64,000 nucleotides of DNA, taken from contig NC_044984.1 in assembly GCF_008728515.1 (NCBI RefSeq), positions 96,395,181 through 96,459,180 on the forward strand. The letters run 5' to 3'. This DNA is from Papio anubis (lineage: Eukaryota; Chordata; Mammalia; Primates; Cercopithecidae). A model generated the notes under the pieces. It saw only the letters and a list, made by a program, of their open reading frames with translations. It made no database searches and was not told the DNA's origin. Position 1 is the first letter of the stretch. Each line of letters begins with the position of its first letter. The position numbers and the translations under genes were made by a program. This document shows positions 47,431 through 59,400 of the stretch, one piece after another.

Positions 47431-50400
47431 GTTGGTAAACTATATTTAGGTTAACTTGTTTTTTTAAAGCAAAATTTCATTGCTGCCCATTTGAATAAAC
47501 TTAAGAATATTAATTTCCTTACAATATGTGCCCTTCTATGATAATACACCATTTTCACAAATGCCTCTGTGTATCTGTGTCAGAATGTTACAATTGAATT
47601 TGAAATTAATTATTTCAAAATTAGACTCTTCATATGTATGATTATACATGGGACATGCACATTTGTTGTTTAATAGGAAGACTCAGGATAAACATGTAAC
47701 TATTATTGTGGTCAAATTATTTTTATTTAATAAGACTTTCTTTGTTCCCTAAACTTTAAAAACTACTGGCTCTTGTACCCCAATCCTGGAAATTCTGATC
47801 TGCACTGAGATGCTGGAAACTGCCTTTAAACAATTTCCACAAAGTGATTCTTACTTAGGTAGCTTGAGCCAGACTAGTGTTTGGAATTAAGCCCTAGCTA
47901 AAGGGCTGGAAGTGTTCAGATGAGAAAAGGATGAATGTAGGGTAGAGTGGTAAGGAACGGCTTTGTGATATTAGATGGATTTTAGATAAAGGAAGAGAAG
48001 GCTGTAGAGGAGGCATGATGAGGAAAGTCAGTTCAGAAGAAGGGTTCAGGGGAATCAAAGTCATGGTTTGACTTTGGTAAAGATACCGGCTTGACTAGAG
48101 AAGAGGATTTTTGAAGGGTAGAATTAGTTTCAATGGGTCTATTGGTCTAGATATTGAAATGACATTCTGATGAGTTGTTTTAATTTTACATGTCAGTAGT
48201 TTCCAGATTTTTAGATTCCATAGACCAGTAAAATTTCTAAAAAATTATTAGACACTGACAGATTTTAATCATTTCTCATTTTTGCAAATAAGGCCATTGA
48301 GAAAAAATAGTTACTATATACTATGATCATCATTTTGAAAAAGGAAGAATATTTTAACACTTAAAAAGTATAAAATCTTAAAACAGGGATAGTGTTTTCT
48401 ACCCAAGAATAATTGGCAGTTTTGCATATTTTAAACAATGCATGTTAAGATAAATTTTGAATCTCTGAAACAATGACAGTGATATTTTACTTTATATAGT
48501 CATTTTTTGAACAAATACTGAGTTTTTACTGTGTGTTAGACATCATTGTAAAAATTGGGAATACAGTAATGAAAGAAGTCTCTGTTCTTATAGAGTGAAC
48601 CTTCTAGGGAGAGATAGCTAGTACTGTAAGATATTTAGTCTTTTAGGACATAAATGCTATTAATAATAGCGTTATTAATATGTACATAATAAATATACAG
48701 AAAAGAATAAAACAGATGCAACTAAGGAATATGCAGAGTTTGGGATAAAAGGGTTGTTGGAATTTGAAATAAGGTGGTCAGGGAAGGCCTCACCTGGAAA
48801 GTACTATTTGAGCAAAGATTTGAAAGAGGGGAAGTCATTAGCCATGGGGATTTTTATGGGAAGGGTCTATCTCAGGCAAAGGGAGGAGCAGGTGTAGCAG
48901 CCCTGAGGTGGGACTATGCCTGTAATGTTCCAGGAACAGTAAAAAGGCCAATACAGCTGTTTAAATAAATGTTAATCTCCTTCCCTCCACTAATTACTTT
49001 TTTCTCTTTTTCTATTTTTGAACTTCTACTATATGCTAGGCATTGTGATATGTGTTGGGGTTAAAACGGTGAGCAAAACCAGACTTGACTCCTGCTGTCA
49101 TGAAGCATATTACCTAGTAGATAAGGCAGACATTAAGTAGAGGATCATACAAATACATGTAAACTAATAGCCATAAGAAGAATATGATGCTCAGACACCA
49201 GACAGTTGACTTCATCAGAGAGATCAAGCTGAGCCCCTCAGTTGTACTCTTTGATCTAGAGACTCTTTTTCACCCTCTCCAGGGAATGAACCTTCAATTT
49301 TCTGCCAAGTTAGATGATTATTCTCCCCTACCTCAACAGAAATTAATTATTAGGCAAAAATCAAAGCAAAGATTACCCAGAGAGATAAGCACAATACTGG
49401 AATAACTTCTAGAATCACTTCATTGGCAAATCTCTTCACCAACGCCTTCCACTGGGCAAATTGTTTTTCTAGGAGACATATTAAGAGTGTTGCCTTTAGA
49501 AGGCTTTGGCTTTATGTGGCGGGGTGAGCAGAAAGGGTCTCTGATTCAGCTTTCTACCTTTCTTGGACTCTTCCTTTGTCCTTTAAACTTTGCGCTCAGG
49601 GTTTAGAAAACCAGTTTCTAGAGTGCCAGGGAGTAGTAGATGCCTTGAAACAAACACAAGCCCCACCTTTTGCTTACCCTTCTATATTGGCACTTTCTCT
49701 TTGTTTTTGACCTTTTGTAGTTTCTCTTTTATAGACTATTTAGTCATGCTTTAAAACATTTTTTTCTATTTTCTCCTGTAGTTTTAGGTATTCTGTACCA
49801 GGAAGTTTTTCTGCGTATCAAGTTAGCCATATTGCACTGTTGGTGTGTCTGTTTTAAAATTGTAACAGATGGGGCCGGGGGCGGTGGCTCACGCCTGTAA
49901 TCCCATCACTTTGGGAGACTGAGGCCGGCAGATCACGTGAGGTCAGGAGTTCAAGTCCAGCCTGGCCCACTTGGTGAAACCTTGTCTCTACTAAAAATAT
50001 AAAAATTAGCTGGGCATAGTGGCAGGCGCCTGTAATCCCAGCTACTCAGGAGGCTGAGGCAGGATTATCACTTGAACTCAGGAGGCAGATGTTGCAGTGA
50101 GCCACTGTACTCCAGTCTGGCCGACAGAGTGAGACTCCACCTCAGAAATAAATAAATAAAATAAAATTGTAACAGTATCAGTTCTTTCTATATCTTTTTT
50201 TCATCCAACTATTTTCAAGATCTTTTCAGGTACTGATAGAAAAGTTAATCTAATTTATTCATTTTATCACTCTCACATGTTCCTTTAATATGACTGCTAC
50301 ATTTTATTTATTGGTGGATCTTTAGACTGAAGTTCTTTTGTGTTACAAATAGTTTTGCCTTGAAATGAAATGTTTGTACCAAGCAAGAGGTTCCTTAGGC

Positions 50401-53400
50401 TCCTTATTTAAGTAGTTACATGATAGACACTTTTTTATCTTGCATGTGGCAGTTAGAATTTACATTTATGGGCTAGGCACACTGACCCATACCTGTAATC
50501 ACAGCATTCTGAGAGTCCAGGATGGGCAGATTGCTTTAACCCAGAAGTTCAAGACCAGCCTGGGCAACATGGCAAAACCTCGTGTCTACAAAAAAATACA
50601 AAAATTAGCCAGGTGTGGTGGAGTGCGTCTGTAGTCCCAGCTACTTGGTAGACTGAAGTGAGAAGATTACTTGAGCCTGGGAGGTTGAGGCTTGCTGTGA
50701 GCTGAGATCACGCCAGTGTACTCTAGCCTGGGCAACAGAGTGAGAACCTATCTCAAAAAAAGAGAGAGAAAAAAAAAGAATTTACATTTATATCATCAAT
50801 GGAAGAGAGTGCCATTTTTTATCCCTCTTTCCATATTAGATGTCAGGTTTTATTATAAAAGAGAAAAATCGTATTTCATTTTATTTTTTGGACAGCTACC
50901 GTGTTTAAAAATTTGTTTAAATGCTTATTTGATCATTTAGGTATCTTTTTCGTAGTAGATTCATTTTTAATAATGAAATAAACTAGAAATATTCTACACA
51001 TATATCAGCTGGAGGTTGGTTGTATATAGCATTGTAAACCACCAGTAGAATAGTGTGCAATAATTAAATAGCTTAGGTACGTGTACATTTATTGACATGG
51101 AAAAATATTCAAAATATATTGTTAATAAAACAGAGCAGTTTGTATTATGGCTAAGAGTAAATGCTAGGGAGTCAGTTGGCTTGGGTTCACAGCCTAATTC
51201 AGCCTTTTGGCTGAGTGACCTTAGACAAATCACTTAATTTTTAAAAAAACATAGTTTTTTAAATTGACAAAAAATTGGCTAGTAACCATCATTGTCTTTC
51301 TACTTCTGTAAGTTCACCTTTTTTTTTTTTTTTTTGAGATGGTGTCTCACTCTGTCTCCCAGGCTGGAGTGCAGTGGCACAATCTTGGCTCACTGCAAGC
51401 TCTGCCTCTCGGGTTTACACCATTCTCCTACCTCAGCCTCCCTAGTAGCTGGGACTACAGGAGGATGAAACTCCATCTCAGGAAAAACAAACAAATAAAA
51501 AAAAAAAGAAGTGGGCAAAGGATATGAACAGACACTTTTCAAAAGAAGACATACATGTGGCAAACAAGCATATGAAAAAAGCTCAATATCACTGATCATT
51601 AAAAAAAATGCAAGTCAAAACCACAATAAGATAGCATCTCACACCAGCCGAATGACTATAATTAAAAAATCAAAAAGTAACAGACGACTGGACACAGTGG
51701 CTCAAGCCTGTAATTCCAGCAGTTTGGGAGGCCAAGGTGGACGGATCACTTGAGGTCAGGAGTTTGAGACGAGCCTGGCCAGCATGGTGAAACCCCATCT
51801 CTACTAAAAATACAAAAATTAACTGGGCATGGTGGCATGCACCTGTATTCCCAGCTACTTGGGAGGCTGAGGCATGAGAATCACTGGAACCCAGGAGGCA
51901 GAGGTTGCAGTGAGCTGAGATTGCACCACTGCACTCCAGCCTGTGTGATGGAGCGAGACTCTGTCTCAAAAGAAAAACAACAGGTACCGGCAAGACTGGA
52001 GAAAAAGGAACACTTATACACTGTTGGGGGAGTGTAAATTAGTTAAACCATTGCATAACGCAGTGTGGAGATTCCTTGAAGACCTAAAAACAGAACTACC
52101 ATTTAACCCAGCAATCTCATTATTGGGTATAAATCCAAAGGAATAGAAATCATTCTATCATAAAAGCATGCACGTGTAGGTTTATTGCAGTGCTATTGAC
52201 AGAAGCAAAGATTTGGAATCTACCTAAATGGCCATTAACGATAGACTAGATTAAGAAAATGTGGTACATATACACCGTGGAATACTATGTAGCTGTAAAA
52301 AGGAATGAGATCATGTCCTTTGTTGGAAAAGGAACTAGAGACCATTATCCTTAGCAAACTAATGCAGGAACAGAAAACCAAATACCACATATTCTCACTT
52401 ACAAGTGGGAGCTAAATGATGAGAACAAATGGACACATAGAGGGGAATAACAGGTACTGGGGCCTACTGAAGTGTGACGGGTGGGAGGAGGGAGAGGATC
52501 AGGAAAAATAACTAATGGGCACTTGGCTTAATACCTGGGTGACAAACTAATCTACAGCTGGGCATGGTGGCTCACACCTATAATCCCAGCACTTTGGGAG
52601 GCTGAGGCAGGCAGATCGCCTGAGGTCAGTAGTTTGAGACCAGCCTGGCCAACAGGGTGAAGCCCACGTCTCTACTAAAAATATACAAATTAGCCAGGCC
52701 ATGATGGCATGTGCCTGTAATCCAAGCTACTTGGGAGGCTGAGGTGGGAGAATCACTTGAACCCGGGAGGTGGAGGTTGCAGTAAGCTGAAATCACTCCA
52801 TTGCATTCCAGCCTGGGGGATAGCGACAGAGTGAGACCCTGTCTCAAAAAAGAATCTGTACAACAAACCCCTATGACATGAAGTTACCTATATGACAAAC
52901 CTGCACATGTACCCCTGAACTTAAAAGTTCAAAAGAAAAAATCCATTTTGAGTTGATTTTTGTAAAAGAGATAAAGGTCTAATTTCATTCTTCTGCGGGC
53001 AGATACCCAGTTGTCCAACATTTATCGATTAGACTGTTCTTTCCCCATTAGGTGTTCTTGGTACCTTTTTTGAAAGCCAATTGCCTGTAAATCTGTGGAT
53101 ATATATTTTGGTTCTCAGTTCTGTTCCATTGGTCTAGCCGTATGTTTTTATGCTAGTACCATGCTATTTGGATTACCATAGTTTTGTAGCATATTTTGAA
53201 GGTAGGTAGTGTGTGCCTCCAACTTTTTTCATTTTGCTCAAGATAGTTTTTGCTGTTTGGGGTCTGTTGTAGTTCCATATAAATTTTAAAATTGTTTTTT
53301 CTATGTTTTTGCTGTTTGAGGTCTGTTGTAGTTCCTACAAATTTTAAAATTGTTTTTTCTATTTCTGTCAAAAATGGCATTAGAATTTTGATAGGAATTG

Positions 53401-56400
53401 CATTGAATCTGTATATTGCTTTGGATAATATGGACATTATAACAATATTGATTATTCCAGTTCATCAATATGGGATAACTTTCCACGTATTTGTATCTTC
53501 TTTAATTTACTTTATCCATGTTTTATAGTTTTCAGTGTGCAGATCTTTCATCTTCTTGGTTAAATTTATTTGTAAAAATTTATAGCTATTGTAAATGGGA
53601 TTTTCCGGATTACTTTTTCAGATTGTTTTTAATGTGTTGAAGTGATACTGATTTTTGTATTTTTATTTTTGTATCTTGCCACTTTACACAATTTGTTTAT
53701 TCTTATAGTTTTTGGTGGAGTCTTTATGATTTTCTATATATAAGAACATGTTATCTGTAAACAGGAACAGTTTCACTTATTTCTTTCCAACTTGGATGCC
53801 TTTTATTTGTTTTTCTTACCTAACCACTCTGGCTACACCTTCTAGTACTATGTTGAATAGAAGTGGGAAGAGTAAGCATCCTTGTCTTGTTCCTGATCTT
53901 AGAGGGAAAGCTTTCAACTTTTTCACTATTAAGTGTGACGTTAGCTGTGAGTTTGTCATATATGGCCTTTCTCATGTTGAAGTATATTCTTTTATATCTA
54001 ATGTGTTGACAATTTTGATGATGAGAGGATATTTAGTCAGATTTTTTTTCTGTATCTTTTGAGATGATCATAGTGTTTGGTCCTTCATTCTGTTATGTGC
54101 CATATTTTGTTTATAGATTTGTGTATGTTGAACCATCCCTGGTATGAATCTGACTTTATCATCGTGAGTGATCCTTTTAATGTGCTGTTTAATTTGGCTT
54201 CCTAGTATTTTGTTGAGGAATTTTGCATATGTGTTCATTATGGATATTGTCCTCCAATTTTTTTTTTCTTGCAGTGTCCTAGTGTGGCTTTGGTATCCAG
54301 GTCATGCTTGTTTCATAAAATGAGTTTGGAAGTATTTCCTTTTCATTTTTTTGGAAGAGTTCTTAGTTCACACAGAACATTCTTCAAGATAGATCATATG
54401 TTAGCCCACAAAACAAGTCTTAACAAATTTAAGAAGATTGAAATCATACCGAGTATTCTGATTACAGTGGTATGAAACTAGAAATCTGTAACAGGAAGAA
54501 TTTTGGAAAATTAACAAACACGTGGAAATTAACCAATGATTCGAAGAAGAAATTAAAAGGAAATTTTAAAAACCTTAAAAAAATGGAAGTACAACATACC
54601 ATAACTTATGGGATGGAGCAAAAGCAATTCTAAGAGGAAAGCTTACAGCAATAAACACCTACATTTTTTTTTTTTTTAAAAAGATCTTTAATAAACTTAA
54701 CGTTAAACCAAAAGAAACTAGGAAAAGAACAATACACTAAGCCCAAACTTAGCAGAAGGAAAGGAATAATAAAGATGAGAGCAGAAATAAATGAAATAGA
54801 GACCAAAAAACCAATAGTAAAGATCAATGAAGCTAAGAGTTGGCTTTTTGAAAAGATAAACAAAATCAACAAACCTTTAGGTAAGCTAAGAAAAAAGACA
54901 AGACTAAAAAAAAAAAATCAGAAATGAAAAAGGATACATTATAACTGATACCACAGAAATAAAACAGGCCATAAAAGACTACTATGAACAATTTGTATGC
55001 CAACAAATTGGATAACCTAGAAGAAATGGATAAATTCCTTGACACGTACTATCTACCAAGACTAAATCATGAAGAAATAGGAAATCTGAATAGACCAATA
55101 AAAAGTAAGGACATTGAATCAGTAATAAGAAGTCTTTTATTAAAGAAAAGCCCAGGACCTAATGGCTTTACTGCTGAATTCTACCAAACATTTAAAGAAC
55201 TAATACTAATCCTTCTCAAACTCTTCCAAAAGCATGCAGAAGAGGGAACACTTTCAAACTCATTTTATGAGGCCAGTGGGTAGGTATTCTCCTTATAGAC
55301 TTTCTGTTCATATCCTTTTCTTATTTTACTATTGAGTTGTTTTTGTCTCTTGTTTTTGTTTTTGTGGTGAGATAGGCTCTCACTCTGTCACCCAGGCTGG
55401 AGTGCAGTGGCACAATCATAGTCCATTGCAACCGCGACCTCCCCAGGCTTAGGTGATTCTTTTACCTCAGCCTCCCAAGTAGCTGGGACTACAGATATGT
55501 ACCACCATGCCCAGCTAATTCTTTTATTTTTTATAGAGACAGGGTTTCTCCATGTTGCCCAGGCTGGTCTTGAACTCCTGGGCCCAAGGGATCCGCCTAC
55601 CTCGGCCTCCCAAAGTGCTGGAATTACAGGCATGAGCCACTGTGTCTGACCTCTTTCTTATTTGGAATATTTCTATATGTATTTTAGATATTCTCTTTGT
55701 TATAAATTTTGTTGGTACTGAAAGGGAGGCAAAATTTTACCTCCACCCTTTTAGGGTTTTTTGGCTGGGCCTGAGAATTAAATTGACATAAGACAGATCA
55801 ACAGGAGAAAATCATACAACTTTAATATGAGTATTACATGGCACAGGAATATGCATAAGGAAATGAAGACCAAAAGACAAGTTAGAGTTGAGCACTTATA
55901 TACTGAATCAGAGAAAGAGTAGTAAAATGAAAATGTGACGAGGCAAAGGAACTTGGCCTAGGGTGTTTAATTGGATGTAGTAGTGGCCAGGAAATAAAGA
56001 TTAGTTTAATAAGGTTTGTTTGTATAGATTTCCCTGGACCTCAGCTTATACTCCTTGATGATAAGACTGTTACTTATATAAAAAGGATATCTTTCACATG
56101 GGAATTTTGTCTTCTGCTTTGAATAAACAGAAGGAAGTTCATAGTGATCATTTTGCACCTGCTGTTTTTCAAGTACTTTTAGCCTAAATTTTCATTTTAC
56201 CAGGTGGCATAATTTGGGGGTGGAGTGATCTTAATTCTTTCAGTATCTTCTAGTTTTACCTACAAATTTTACCTTTTCTCCATTTTACCTACTTTAACTG
56301 GATGCATTTCCCTTACACTGTTGTACCTGCGTTTATGTGAGATACCATTCTACTGGGTCTTAAATCTAGTATGATCATCTTTACCTTGATGTCCCTGTAC

Positions 56401-59400
56401 TGTTTCCCACATCATTTTTTTTTTCGAGATGGAGTCACTCCCACATCATTTTTTAAATAGAGCACATTGTTTGCTTTTTCAACTTACTTTCCCATTCATA
56501 CTCTTAGTCGTACTGGCATGTGCCTTGTTCACTCAGTCACTTAAGTTGGTAGCCTATTTTTATTTTAATTCATTCTTCTTTAGTAGTGTGAAGAAATAGT
56601 ACTAAGGTAAATGATGGATTTGAGAATATTGAATAAATAGACTAGCTAAGGGTTAAACCTTGGTGACCATACACTGGAAAATAATGAGAGAGGAATTGAG
56701 GCCATTTTTCAGAATCAGTCTTGTATAGTGATTGAAGGCTGTTATTCTGCAATCAGACTACATTCAAATCACCTCCTTTCATTTATTTATGAATTACTTC
56801 TAAAGAAATAAATAGATTTTATCAATAAGCTAAGTGAAATGTACCCTGAAAAACATTTAACCCTCATTGTAAAAATTTTGACATACTGAAATACTCAATC
56901 CAAATCAGTTTTTCTTCAGGATTTATCTATGTAGCAGTCACTCAGTGTCTCTACTTGCTAATTTTCTACTTGCTAATTCACTTAATTCAGTGTGAAACTT
57001 CAGACTCTGGGTGGGAAAGAAGAGGTGAGTTGCAACTGAGCTTTTCACAGTTCTTTTATGTGTGTGCACATGTGTAGTGGTGTGGTGGGTTGTAGGTCAG
57101 TTTTATTTCAACTTTCCACATACAGAGTTAGCTTAGGCATCCTCAACTGTGCTCAGACTTCCAAGTACTCAATGATATGAAACAACATACATATATGTCT
57201 GCAGGTGCATTCATGAGTAGCATATAGTAGTTAAAAGTAGATAGAGTTGGTTGTGTATATCCATTGCTTATATTTTTTATCCTGTGTTTGAGCTCTATTT
57301 ACGTTTCTCTCTTGTTGTCTTTTTTTTTTTTTTTTTTGAGACAGAGTCTTGCTCTTTGCCCAGGCTGGAGTGCAGTGGCGCGATCTCCACTCACTGCAAA
57401 CTTCCGGTTGACACCATTCTCCTGCCTCAGCCTTCCGGGTAGCTGGGACTATAGGCACCCACCACCATGCCCGGCTAATTTTTTGTATTTTTAGTAGAGA
57501 TGGGGTTTCACTGTGTTAGCCAGGATGGTCTCCATCTCCTGACCTCGTAATCCACCCACCTTGGCCTCCCAAAGTGCTGGGATTACAGGCGTGAGCCACC
57601 ACGTAGGTTTTTAATTCTCTGAAGTTTGAGAAAATAAGTCTTAAAGTATAATTCTTACAACTGAATTTGACTACAGTAAAACTTTTGAATACCTAGTAGA
57701 GTTGTTAGTCTGTCTAATGGCATATTTGTTTTTTCTTAACTGTTACAGTGGGAGAAAAGAAAAGATATATTAAAATACCCTTTACATTTTAGGTTTTTAG
57801 CATGTTTTTTGAGGGGGAAAATTTTTTAGCTTGAATTATACAGTGCCTCTCTAGCAGTTTTATCCTGCTAAATTTTTTTTTATTATACTTTAAGTTCTAG
57901 GGTACATGTGCACAATGTGTAGGTTTGTTACATATGTATACATATGCCATGTTGGTATGCTGCACCCATTAACTTGTCATTTACATTAAGTACATCTCCT
58001 AATGCTATCCCTCCCCCATCCCCCTACCCCATGACAGGCCCCAGTGTGTGATTTTCCCCTTCCTGTGTCCATGTGTTCTCATTGTTCAATTCCCACCTAT
58101 GAGTGAGAACATGCAGTGTTTGGTTTTCTGTCCTTGCGATAGTTTGTTCAGAATAATGGTTTCCAGCTTCATCCATGTCCCTACAAAGGACATGAAGTCA
58201 TCCTTTTTTATGGCTGCATAGTATTCCATGGTGTATATGTCCACATTTTCTTAATTCAGTCTATCATTGATGGACATTTGGGTTGGTTCCAAGTCTTTGC
58301 TATTGTGAATAGTGCCGCAATAAACATACGTTGTGCATGTGTCTTTATAGCAGCATAATTTATAATCCTTTGGGTATATATGCAGTAATGGGATGGCTGG
58401 GTCAAATGGTATTTCTAGTTCTAGATCCTTGAGGAATCGCCACACTGTGTTCCACAATGGTTGAAACAGTTTACAGTCCACCAACAGTGTAAAAGTGTTC
58501 CTATTTCTCCACATCCTCTTCAGCACCTGTTATTTCCTGACTTTTTAATGATCACCATTCTAACTGGTGTGAGATGGTATCTCATTGTGGTTTTGATTTG
58601 CATTTCTCTGATGACCAGTGATGATGAGCATTTTTTCATGTGTCTGTTGGCTGCATAAATGTCGTCTTTTGAAAAATGTCTGTTCATATCCTTTGCTCAC
58701 TTTCTGATGGGGTTGTTTGATTTTGCCTTGTAAATTTGTTTAAGTTCTTTGTAGGTTCTGGATATTAGCCCTTTGTCAGAAGGGTAGATTGTAAAAATTT
58801 TCTCCCATTCTGTAGGTTGCTTGTTCACTCTGATGGTAGTTTCTTTTGCTGTGCAGAAGCTCTTTAGTTTAATTAGATCCCATTTGTCTATTTTGGCTTT
58901 TGTTGCCATTGCTTTTGGTGTTTCAGTCATGAAGTCCTTGCCCATGCCTATGTCCTGAATAGTATTGCCTAGGTTTACTTCTGGGGGTTTTATGGTTTTA
59001 GTTCTAACATTTAAGTCTTTGATCCATCTTGAATTAATTTTTGTATAAAGTGTAAGGAAGGGATCCAGTTTCAGCTTTCTACATATGACTAGCCAGTTTT
59101 CCCAGCACGATTTATTAAATCGGGAATCTTTTCCCCATTTCTTGCTGCCGCCTTGCAGTTCGATCTCAGACTGATGTGCTAGCAGTGAGCGAGGCTTCGT
59201 GGGCCTGGGACCCTCCAAGCCAGGCGCAGCATGTAATCTCCTGGTGTGCAGTTTGCTAAGACCGTTGGAAAAGCACAGTATTAGGGTGGGAGTGTCCCAA
59301 TTTTCCAGGTACCGTCTGTCATGGCTTCCCTTGGCTAGGAAAGGGAATTCCCCGACCCCTTGCACCTCCTGGGTGAGGCAATGCTCCTCCCTGCTTCGGC

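Larger units (their letters stand above)
51505..52935 (+). mobile_element. L1 3' part (sense), split by two Alus
   Basis: Sense ORF2 C-terminal and 3' UTR sequence in three pieces: 51511-51686, 51983-52556 and 52853-52935. It ends 'cacatgtacccctgaacttaaaag'. Younger than the neighbouring antisense L1. Confidence 0.88.

Noticed and set aside
54984..55283. 99-codon frame resembling reverse transcriptase
   Set aside because: It is the start of L1 ORF2 RT inside a broken, inverted L1, not a host gene or a complete element.
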